Assembly: GCA_903934745.1 (NCBI GenBank)
Contig: CAIZOZ010000437.1
Coordinates: 1-5,148 of the forward strand
DNA length: 5,148 nucleotides
Source of the DNA: an uncultured cyanobacterium
GTDB taxonomy: Bacteria; Cyanobacteriota; Cyanobacteriia; PCC-6307; Cyanobiaceae
Direction of reading: 5' to 3'
Position numbers and translations under genes: made by a program
The notes under the pieces: model-generated
Databases searched by the model: none
Told to the model about the DNA's origin: nothing
What the model saw: only the letters and a program-made list of their open reading frames with translations
Shown here: piece by piece, positions 1-5,148 of the stretch
How the letters are laid out: each line of letters opens with the position of its first letter
Position numbering within the stretch: the stretch's first letter is position 1

Positions 1-297
1 GGGCCTGCCGATGCGGCTGCGCTGCCGGAGCAGGGCCGCATACCAATGGGCTGCCGCCCGATCAAAGGGGACGACACGCCCGGCAAACAGGTCGGCCACC
101 AGGTTGTCCCAGCGCTGCTGCAAGGCGGCACGGCGCCGGCCATCAGCGAGCCGGGCCAGACCATGGAGGATCTCGGCTTCATTCATGGCCGTGATCCCCA
201 CCGCGTCCGGGTCGAGCTGGTCGGCCCAGGCCAGGACAGCCGCTTCGGGTTCGGGGCGCATCAGCTCAGCGATCACGTTGGTGTCGAGCAGAACCAT
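1..297 (-). CDS. vapC: PIN-domain toxin, VapC/FitB-like (3' end outside window)
   Basis: Predicted toxin RNase of a type II toxin-antitoxin pair; PIN-domain toxins are Mg-dependent endoribonucleases, usually cutting tRNA or rRNA. The 99 visible residues begin MVLLDTNVIAELMRPEPEA, the classic PIN opening with metal-binding Asp5, and continue to TAMNEAEILHGLARL, which places a second acidic residue at Glu42. These match the Asp5 and Glu42 positions known in Neisseria FitB. The reading frame is open to the window edge and stops after an RIGRP segment. The family is usually about 140 residues, so roughly 40 residues with the remaining catalytic aspartates lie outside the window. The ATG at 295-297 was chosen because the family normally starts at this motif. 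It lies 10 bases after the antitoxin stop, without a visible Shine-Dalgarno sequence, suggesting translation coupled to the antitoxin. Family assignment is confident; the RNA target is unknown. Confidence 0.9.
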   Translation of the reverse strand, partial: MVLLDTNVIAELMRPEPEAAVLAWADQLDPDAVGITAMNEAEILHGLARLADGRRRAALQQRWDNLVADLFAGRVVPFDRAAAHWYAALLRQRSRIGRP

Positions 298-307
298 CGC
301 TGGTGGC

Positions 308-562
308 TCAGGCAAGGTCAGCGGGTTCAGGGCTGGAGGTCCGCGGCGGCAGCTCTAACTCGACGCCGCCCAGATCGGCGAAATGGGCGTGGATGCGGCT
401 GCCGAGGCCAGCAGCGCCGGCCACGGCCGGGGCCTGAGCATCGACGGCGTTTCGCAGGATCATCCGCACTTCCTCCTCCATCGAGCGGCCATGGCGGGCC
501 GCCTGGAGGCGCAGGCGGGATTTGAGGGCGTCGTCGAGGTTGCGGATGGTGAGGGAGGCCAT
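308..562 (-). CDS. vapB: Ribbon-helix-helix antitoxin, FitA/VapB-like
   Basis: Predicted antitoxin that binds the adjacent PIN toxin and represses its own promoter. The 84-residue product starts MASLTIRNLDDALKSRLRLQ and continues through ARHGRSMEEEVRMILRNAV. This is a FitA-type ribbon-helix-helix domain (about residues 3-42): a short DNA-contacting strand, SLTIRNLD, followed by two helices. The alanine/glycine-rich tail (about 43-84) is the expected toxin-binding segment. The frame stays open upstream to an ATG at 658, but the first 32 residues of that longer reading are not family-like and would run through the palindromic operator region, so the ATG at 560-562 is preferred. No good Shine-Dalgarno sequence precedes it. 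The stop is 10 bases before the toxin start, giving the usual antitoxin-first operon. Length agrees with FitA proteins (about 80 residues). Confidence 0.88.
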   Translation of the reverse strand: MASLTIRNLDDALKSRLRLQAARHGRSMEEEVRMILRNAVDAQAPAVAGAAGLGSRIHAHFADLGGVELELPPRTSSPEPADLA

Positions 563-573
563 CGGCGCGGGGG

Positions 574-590
574 TGATTGCACTGCAATCA
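574..590. promoter_or_regulatory. 17-bp perfect palindrome, probable antitoxin operator
   Basis: TGATTGCA, one central C, then TGCAATCA: two perfect 8-bp inverted arms, 11 bases upstream of the antitoxin start. Ribbon-helix-helix antitoxins autoregulate through inverted repeats placed exactly here, so this is the natural operator candidate. The half-site TGCAATCA differs by one base from the FitA half-site as I remember it (TGCTATCA), although the spacing and arm orientation differ. The alternative is a chance palindrome or a hairpin in the 5' leader. Function is inferred, the symmetry is seen. Confidence 0.55.
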
Positions 591-614
591 ACGCTAGCAG
601 TGGCCCTGTGGGGG

Positions 615-648
615 GATTGGCTGGTGGTATTGCCAGATTGGCCAATAC
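615..648. repeat. Cluster of ATTGGC/ATTGCC elements with imperfect inverted repeat
   Basis: GATTGGC occurs at 615-621 and again at 636-642, exactly 21 bp apart (two helical turns), with TATTGCC between them at 628-634. The right copy sits in a perfect 10-bp palindrome ATTGGCCAAT (637-646). GTATTGCCA (627-635) and TGGCCAATAC (639-648) form an imperfect hairpin-like inverted repeat with one unpaired base. The stretch lies between the divergent antitoxin gene and the ATPase remnant, so it may be an old bidirectional control region. No clear -35/-10 pair could be assigned on either strand. Confidence 0.4.
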
Positions 649-656
649 TTCGCGCC

Positions 657-877
657 ATGGCGCTGCCGAACCTCTGGGGCCTCTACAACCTGCGCTCCTC
701 GCCCTTCTTTCAGGCCACCCTGCGGGCGCAATATAGACAAAGCCCAGCTGGTGGAGCTGTGGCAGGTGAAGCAACCCTCGGTGTCGCAGACCTTGCAGCA
801 ACTGATTGAGGCCGGAGCTGTTGAGGCCCTGCCTCGGCGGGGTCGTGCTCAGCAAGGTCAACATCACAGAGCACTAG
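657..877 (+). pseudogene. Remnant of an archaeal-type AAA ATPase (N-terminal tip plus C-terminal winged helix)
   Basis: A wrecked plus-strand gene. From the ATG at 657 the reading gives M-A-L-P followed by NLWGLYNLRSSPFFQ and ATLR (to about 722), resembling the N-terminal tip of a family of AAA-type ATP-binding proteins, just ahead of where the nucleotide-binding domain should begin. Directly afterwards, in the +1-shifted frame from about 721, comes NIDKAQLVELW, then VKQPSVSQTLQQLIEAGAV and EALPRRGR (to about 849), a typical winged helix-turn-helix from the C-terminus of such proteins. Everything between, including Walker A and B, is gone. The last codons also appear shifted: VVLSKVNITEH with a TAG at 875-877 reads in the third frame. 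Its end overlaps the 3' end of the convergent AlbA_2 gene. The domain reading is my pattern recognition; the broken, frame-shifted state is visible in the sequence. Confidence 0.6.
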
Positions 878-2120
878 GAATCGTGAGCAGCAGCTCGTTG
901 TTGTCAATGAGGCGGTAATGCGGAAGCTGCCCTGATAACTCCAGTGTTCGCGAAAGAATCAAGGGCACACCTTCGCCGCGACGATCCATGATGTAGCGGC
1001 GATGGCTGACACCTGCAGCAGCCTCTACAGGACAACGGGCAAGCAGGCTGGCGACCAGCTCATTGCGGCAAGCCTGACGGAGCGGCAAGCTTTCAGGAGT
1101 CATCGTGTTTGGCAGCATGCCTGGCGAAAAGATTTCGAGGCGATCATCAAAGAGGCGGAGTCTCACCTTGCTGCCGGGGATGGAGTAATCGCGATGGGCA
1201 ACGGCATTCGTGATGGCTTCGAACACAGCCAGAGCATCAAACTGTGGGCGATCAATCCGGCCTCCCTCCAGCGTCTTCGCAGCTCCCGTGCGGCTGTTGC
1301 GAGCCACAAACCTGCAGGCGGCTGTGATCTGTTGATCCAATGGGCCTGTGAGATCGGCAGCGTCACGCTGGTACATGACATCCTCTCCCTGGGGCGCTAC
1401 CTCGGTACCCGCATAGGCAACAGCCTGGATGTAAGCGCCCCTCAGGAATTGCTGGGGATTGAGGCTGGTAAGCAGTATTCCTGCCACGGAAGGGTGGAGA
1501 GATCCGTCGTCTGCTTGGACCACCAGGCCTGTCTTCGACTGCCAATTGGCATCAGTTGATAACTGAGGCTGAAAACGTTCGAGCAACGTGGCATCAAGAT
1601 CCTCACATTGGGCAGACAAAACCGGCAGCTCATCAAATCGGATCAGGCGGCTCTGGCTGCGCTGCTGAAACAGCTGCGCCAAGTAGTCAGGCGGAATGGG
1701 TCGCTTCGAGGAGCCAACCCGGTGCAAGTAGCCAGCGGGGCTCTGATGCACGAACAGACTGGGTGCGATGTCAACTCGGAGGATGGCGTGTTCCACGCCA
1801 AGGGAATCGGGCAGCGTGAGCCGCTCAATCACTGGGGCGAGCGGCGGCTTGATGCTGTCCTCAACGGCCTGGCGCACCAAGGCCTCGACGAGATCAAGGC
1901 GATCAACTGGGATTCCCAGGACATCGCGAGTCTTATCATCAATGCCAAGTAAGAGGGTGCCCCCGGTCCTGCTGTTGGCGAAGGCTGCTAGCTCATCGGC
2001 AAGATCATTTTGTGAGGGGCCTCGCACCGATGCACCGGAAAAGCGAACCTCTTTGCATTCCAGGAGGCTGTCTTCACCCAGGCTGAGCTTTGCAATCAGT
2101 TCATTTCGGCTCAGTCTCAT
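864..2120 (-). CDS. Schlafen AlbA_2 domain protein with C-terminal GHKL-like ATP-binding domain
   Basis: 418 residues in two modules. The N-terminal AlbA_2 (Schlafen-like) domain spans about residues 10-145: the entry motif GEDSLLECKEV (15-25), the core DELAAFANSRTGGTLLLGID (42-61), and YLHRVGSSKRPI (121-132), a form of the common YxRxGSS motif. AlbA_2 domains bind nucleic acid, and some Schlafen relatives cleave RNA. The C-terminal part resembles the HATPase_c_4 domain: AVFEAITNAVAHRDYS (288-303) is the N-box-like helix, RLEIFSPGMLP (317-327) the second ATP-site motif, and RRGEGVPLI (370-378) the glycine-rich lid. This pairing is common in proteins annotated as transcriptional regulators or 'ATP-binding protein' and is frequent in defence islands. 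The start follows the upstream stop by one base (TGA-G-ATG) behind GGGAGG, so it is co-translated with the PHP-ATPase. Role in the operon (regulator, sensor or effector) is not shown by the sequence. Confidence 0.85.
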   Translation of the reverse strand: MRLSRNELIAKLSLGEDSLLECKEVRFSGASVRGPSQNDLADELAAFANSRTGGTLLLGIDDKTRDVLGIPVDRLDLVEALVRQAVEDSIKPPLAPVIERLTLPDSLGVEHAILRVDIAPSLFVHQSPAGYLHRVGSSKRPIPPDYLAQLFQQRSQSRLIRFDELPVLSAQCEDLDATLLERFQPQLSTDANWQSKTGLVVQADDGSLHPSVAGILLTSLNPQQFLRGAYIQAVAYAGTEVAPQGEDVMYQRDAADLTGPLDQQITAACRFVARNSRTGAAKTLEGGRIDRPQFDALAVFEAITNAVAHRDYSIPGSKVRLRLFDDRLEIFSPGMLPNTMTPESLPLRQACRNELVASLLARCPVEAAAGVSHRRYIMDRRGEGVPLILSRTLELSGQLPHYRLIDNNELLLTIPSAL

Positions 2121-2121
2121 C

Positions 2122-4989
2122 TCACGCCTCCCGCCCGAGTCGAGCCCATCGGCGGGCCAGTGCCTCGCGCCCGCCTTCCATCACAGCGCAAACTTGCTCC
2201 TGAATCTCGTTCTCCTGAAGGGCTCCGTAGCCGCTCACATAACATTGACCATTCCCGTAGTCCATCACCGTGACCAGCTCCGCATCGCCATTGACAACCA
2301 CGTTGGGGTTATGGGTAACAATAAGTAATTGACGGCGCATCTTATTGGCGCGAATCTGGGCCACCACCAGCTCGGAGATCAATTTGTTATCGAGGTCGTC
2401 TTCCGGCTGATCCAGCACGAGGGGGCCGTCTCCGAAGGACAGCAGAAACGCCAAAAGTGCAGAGGCCCGCTGTCCCTGCGATCCCTGCTGAATCGGTGTC
2501 CAATCACGTCCATTGCCGCGATGGCTATAAGTGATCTGCAGGTCATCGGCCGGCACCCAGCAGCGAATGGCATCGGCAAAGCTTGGCTGCTCCAATTTCC
2601 GATTGAGATTCTTGCGAAACTTGCCGCCAGATGAAGGCACGGCCTGCTCATTCAGCAAGGTGCTTTTCACCGCCGCCATCGCCACAAGCCGGTCGTCTCC
2701 AGCGACCATCACATCCACCAGAGCATTGAGATCGTTCTCAAAACCATTGCCATCCAGGTCGAGAAGCTGTCGTAGTTCGGCGCTGAACAGTTCTGAGTCG
2801 TGGCCGAAGGCACGAACCTCCATCCGCACATAAGCGTTGGTCTGGAGCACCCCATTGAGAAAGGCTTGTCGGGAGGTACTGCGTTGCTGGTGCGCTTCAA
2901 GCAGCGTCTGCCATTGCCTTTGGTTGGCCTGCTCCAGGGCCTGATGCTCCAGTGCCACACCATCGAGCTCCTGCAGCAGGGCTTCGAGGCGATGACGCTC
3001 CTGCAGCCAGTGCCCCATCAGGCCAGGATCGGCCAGACCCCTCTCAGCCAGCTCAGCCTGCAGCTGCTGCGCTGCCCGGTCCACGGCTTCGGCACGGGTG
3101 TGCCAGGCCACGAAGCCTGGATGCTGAGACTGTTCCCGGCCATGACGCCCAAGTGCGGCAGCCAGCTGCTGCAGTTGAGTCCTTGCAGCCAGAAGCAGCG
3201 CATCGATCTCCTGCCGCCAGGCCAGCGCATCGGCGTCGCGTTCTGGGTCGAACATCTCAGCTGACCAGTCATCCAGCGGCAGCTCGGAGGCCACCTGCTC
3301 CAATCCGACCGGCAGGTGCTCAAGGTGTTGGCGAGCACGGTCGAGTTCGCGGCGCTGGCGAACGGCGCGTTGCTGATCGGCCAGCACAGTGCCTGGATCC
3401 AGCTCGGCCAGTTCTGCGAGTTTGCGTCGCAACTCGCTGAGCTCCCGTTCCCGTTCTGCCCGCTCTGCGAGGCGCCCCTCCAGCTCCCGCAAGCGGGCTC
3501 GCTGGCTGAGGTAGGTGCGCCGAAGCTCTTCGATGCGGCGGCTCTGGGGCGCCAAGCGCGCACCTTGATCGATCAGCTCGAGCAAGGTGGAGCGCCCTTG
3601 ATCGGCGAGTGCGGCGATCTGCCCCTGGGAGAAGATCTGAATGGGAAAGCGTTCGGCAGTGATGGCCTGGCTCGCGGAAGGCTGCCATTCGTCGCCAGCG
3701 ATCTGCTCCTCCACATGCCCCTGGGCTAGATCGGGCTGCCAACGCAAGCGATGGGGCACACCATCACGCTCAAGCTCCAGCTCGATCAAGGTGTCCGGCC
3801 GCAGCCCGCCTGCGCTCTGGCCGGGAGCGCCCGACACCTGATTAAAGGAAGCGAACTGCCGCGAGGCTTCCGAATTCGGGCCCAGGCGTTCCAGTTCGCC
3901 GGCGCGTTGCAATACGAGCCTGAGGGCATGCACCCAGGTGGATTTGCCGCTGCCTCGGCCGCCGATGATGGCGTTGAACCAGGGATTGAGCTGGAGTTCA
4001 GCAGGACGTCCCAAGCCGATGGCACGGGCATTTTCAATGCTCAGCTTGGTCAGCCATAGCGAGGGAGCTCTTGACGGATCTGAGACCCCTTGCTGTGTTG
4101 CCAGGGACGGATCATCCCAGCGCTGAACTGAATGTGGGGCGCCATCCAGCAATGCCAAACGCAACCCTTTAAGCGTGGGTGCCTGCATCTTGATCCATGT
4201 CCACCTTGATCCCGGCCTATTCGTGGCACGAAAGTTATGGCAATCGCTCCCAATTACCTTGGCGAGCAAAGCAGCTTGCTGGGCTACGCAAGTCGGATAT
4301 GAACGAGAAAGATCAATCCACTCGACTGCGGACAGGCCTCCTTCATCAACAACTCTGACCAGGGTATTGGAATCGATCTGGCTTCCTCCAGCTGTTCCCT
4401 CGCGGATGGCAAACAGCGCTTTCCCATTGGCACCAGGCTGGTCTGCGTGCGCTGGGATTGGAATGGCTCCAGCATTCTTAACTATCCTAATTGTCTCGGA
4501 AATGCCTTTGGCGGTGACGCCATCACTATAGCCAGGATTACCATTGTATTCTACTTGTGCCAGCAGTCTTTCAATATCGACGCCTTGGCACTCTGGATCG
4601 AAGATAGCCAGAAGATGAATGCCACCTTGGACTGAGATTTCAACACCAGGAAATAGGGTGAGAGGCCGAAAGCCTGGACCAGCAGCAACCTCCATGTCCT
4701 GATAGGCAAGCTTCAAGCGATCGACCCACTCCCCTGTGTTGTGATCGGTGATCGCCACGCAGTCGATTTCAGCGGCCATGTACCTGGCCAACCAAGCCTC
4801 TGGGGTGAGCTCCTGCTCAGTCCCAACCAGGGGAAACCAGGCTGTATCTCTGGATGCTGGTGTGTGGGTATGAAAGTCGAATCGCCACCAGCGCGCACCT
4901 GGATAGGAGCAGGCATCAGCACAAGTTGTCGCTGGAGTCTGTTCCACGGGGTTTGGGTTCGTCGCATCGTCCGCCTGCGGGTCCAGCAT
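2122..4989 (-). CDS. PHP phosphoesterase-SMC/ABC ATPase fusion, TrlF / Ppl-like anti-phage protein
   Basis: 955 residues. The N-terminal PHP domain (about 34-290) keeps all expected metal ligands: HTHTP (His40, His42), TDHN (Asp82, His83), GVEIS (Glu117), GIHLL (His125), PAHAD (His181) and SDCHN (Asp249, His251). PHP domains are di- or tri-metal phosphoesterases or nucleases. The ATPase half starts near residue 311: Walker A GGRGSGKST (343-351), Q-loop region PIQIFSQGQIAAL (449-461), two coiled-coil arms (about 480-560 and 595-715), ABC signature-like GSQGQRASALLAF (836-848), Walker B LVLDQPEDDLDN (857-868) with Asp860 and Glu863, and H-loop VTHNPN (891-896). This is the SMC/RecF-like head-and-coil layout. 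The architecture matches the TrlF family and the PHP-ATPase called Ppl in published defence-system screens. The start follows the methylase stop by three bases behind AAGGAGGAG; no other family-compatible start exists, as the next Met is residue 71. The PHP-coding part is clearly lower in GC than the coiled-coil part. Activity on DNA or RNA is inferred. Confidence 0.9.
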   Translation of the reverse strand: MLDPQADDATNPNPVEQTPATTCADACSYPGARWWRFDFHTHTPASRDTAWFPLVGTEQELTPEAWLARYMAAEIDCVAITDHNTGEWVDRLKLAYQDMEVAAGPGFRPLTLFPGVEISVQGGIHLLAIFDPECQGVDIERLLAQVEYNGNPGYSDGVTAKGISETIRIVKNAGAIPIPAHADQPGANGKALFAIREGTAGGSQIDSNTLVRVVDEGGLSAVEWIDLSRSYPTCVAQQAALLAKVIGSDCHNFRATNRPGSRWTWIKMQAPTLKGLRLALLDGAPHSVQRWDDPSLATQQGVSDPSRAPSLWLTKLSIENARAIGLGRPAELQLNPWFNAIIGGRGSGKSTWVHALRLVLQRAGELERLGPNSEASRQFASFNQVSGAPGQSAGGLRPDTLIELELERDGVPHRLRWQPDLAQGHVEEQIAGDEWQPSASQAITAERFPIQIFSQGQIAALADQGRSTLLELIDQGARLAPQSRRIEELRRTYLSQRARLRELEGRLAERAERERELSELRRKLAELAELDPGTVLADQQRAVRQRRELDRARQHLEHLPVGLEQVASELPLDDWSAEMFDPERDADALAWRQEIDALLLAARTQLQQLAAALGRHGREQSQHPGFVAWHTRAEAVDRAAQQLQAELAERGLADPGLMGHWLQERHRLEALLQELDGVALEHQALEQANQRQWQTLLEAHQQRSTSRQAFLNGVLQTNAYVRMEVRAFGHDSELFSAELRQLLDLDGNGFENDLNALVDVMVAGDDRLVAMAAVKSTLLNEQAVPSSGGKFRKNLNRKLEQPSFADAIRCWVPADDLQITYSHRGNGRDWTPIQQGSQGQRASALLAFLLSFGDGPLVLDQPEDDLDNKLISELVVAQIRANKMRRQLLIVTHNPNVVVNGDAELVTVMDYGNGQCYVSGYGALQENEIQEQVCAVMEGGREALARRWARLGREA
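2127..2132 (-). promoter_or_regulatory. Ribosome binding site of the AlbA_2 gene
   Basis: GGGAGG lies six bases before the ATG at 2120 and inside the last codons of the PHP-ATPase gene. Together with the TGA-G-ATG junction it fixes the start and indicates re-initiation by ribosomes finishing the upstream gene. Confidence 0.7.
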
Positions 4990-4992
4990 GGC

Positions 4993-5148
4993 TCACTCCT
5001 CCTTCGCCGCCAGCCCCGGAATCGGCGCCAGCACGTCCTGGAGCTTGAGGTAGTTCACCTTGACGCCATCATCGAGATCCAGCTCGATCCGTTGCTGGGC
5101 CAGCGGCAGCAGAGAATCCTGCTCCCAAGCCTCACACTCCTTGAGCAC
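4993..5148 (-). CDS. pglX: C-terminal end of a PglX-like DNA adenine methyltransferase (5' part outside window)
   Basis: Only the last 51 codons are present, in a frame open to the right edge and ending with TGA at 4995-4993. The visible residues begin VLKECEAWEQDSLLPLAQQR, continue IELDLDDGVKVNYLKLQDVL and end APIPGLAAKEE. The pattern of an acidic helix, 'LPLA..RIELDLDDGVKVNY' and a short hydrophobic tail is what I recognise from the extreme C-terminus of BREX PglX and related class I adenine-specific DNA methyltransferases. PglX methylates a non-palindromic site on host DNA so that the BREX machinery spares it. The catalytic NPPY and SAM-binding motifs are outside the window, so the call rests on the tail alone. 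Another Eco57I-like or DISARM-type adenine methylase remains possible. The stop is three bases before the PHP-ATPase start, so the genes share a transcript. Confidence 0.62.
   Translation of the reverse strand: MLKECEAWEQDSLLPLAQQRIELDLDDGVKVNYLKLQDVLAPIPGLAAKEE
4996..5004 (-). promoter_or_regulatory. Strong Shine-Dalgarno of the PHP-ATPase gene
   Basis: AAGGAGGAG lies six bases before the ATG at 4989, within the last codons (Lys-Glu-Glu) of the methyltransferase gene. It is close to the ideal anti-16S complement and fixes the start. The junction AAGGAGGAG-TGA-GCC-ATG implies coupled translation. The antitoxin and toxin genes in the same window lack a comparable site. Confidence 0.8.

Noticed and set aside
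46..525. Plus-strand open frame of 159 codons at the left end
   Set aside because: It is antisense to the PIN toxin and RHH antitoxin; its product is low-complexity Gly/Arg/Pro-rich, as expected from the wrong strand of GC-rich coding DNA.
522..656. Upstream in-frame extension of the ATPase remnant
   Set aside because: The frame is open from 522, but this part is antisense to the antitoxin start and the operator region; the family-like sequence begins only at the ATG at 657.
563..658. N-terminal extension of the antitoxin to the ATG at 658
   Set aside because: The 32 extra residues show no family resemblance and would read through the palindrome and the ATTG-repeat region; the MASLTIRNLD start fits FitA-like proteins.
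823..835. GAGGC-CCT-GCCTC hairpin as terminator of the defence operon
   Set aside because: The stem has only five base pairs, lies in the coding remnant of the winged helix and has no T-run on either side.
460..907. Minus-strand frames of 135 and 65 codons between antitoxin and AlbA_2 gene
   Set aside because: They are shadows of the antitoxin and of the plus-strand ATPase remnant, with Arg/Pro/Ala-rich composition and no recognisable motif.
2952..3742. Long plus- and minus-strand frames inside the ATPase coiled-coil region
   Set aside because: They overlap the well-supported PHP-ATPase frame; their His/Pro/Arg- or Ser/Trp-rich products are typical frame shadows of GC-rich DNA.
1..5148. CRISPR array, tRNA, rRNA or insertion sequence
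   Set aside because: No regularly spaced direct repeats, no cloverleaf-like sequence and no transposase or terminal inverted repeats were found by eye on either strand.

Overview
The window is a high-GC bacterial segment with almost all coding on the minus strand. Protein style (Q/W/L-rich, long coiled coils) and the sequence of a decayed ATPase remnant faintly suggest a freshwater cyanobacterium of the Synechococcus/Cyanobium kind. That is a weak inference and no marker gene is present to fix it.

Reading in the direction of transcription (right to left), the window opens with the last 51 codons of a DNA adenine methyltransferase that looks like BREX PglX (4993-5148). Three bases later, behind a strong Shine-Dalgarno sequence, comes a 955-residue protein (2122-4989) that joins an intact PHP metal-dependent phosphoesterase domain to an SMC/ABC-type ATPase with a central coiled coil. 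This is the TrlF / 'Ppl' architecture known from phage-defence work. One base after its stop starts a 418-residue protein (864-2120) with a Schlafen-type AlbA_2 domain and a C-terminal GHKL-like ATP-binding domain. The three genes are packed as one translationally coupled unit and look like a defence operon: a self-marking methylase, a PHP nuclease/ATPase and an AlbA_2 partner.

The operon ends against a short plus-strand pseudogene (about 657-877). It keeps only the N-terminal tip and the C-terminal winged-helix of an archaeal-type AAA ATPase, now in different frames. Beyond a 94-base intergenic stretch carrying a perfect 17-bp palindrome and other ATTG-type repeats lies a minus-strand FitAB/VapBC-type toxin-antitoxin pair: an RHH antitoxin (308-562) and a PIN toxin (297 to beyond position 1, about 40 residues missing).

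The most interesting point is the methylase + PHP-ATPase + AlbA_2 unit. The canonical BREX genes pglZ and brxL do not follow pglX here, so this is either a rearranged or embedded BREX cargo module or a separate methylation-linked restriction system. No tRNA, rRNA, CRISPR array, insertion sequence or convincing rho-independent terminator was seen.
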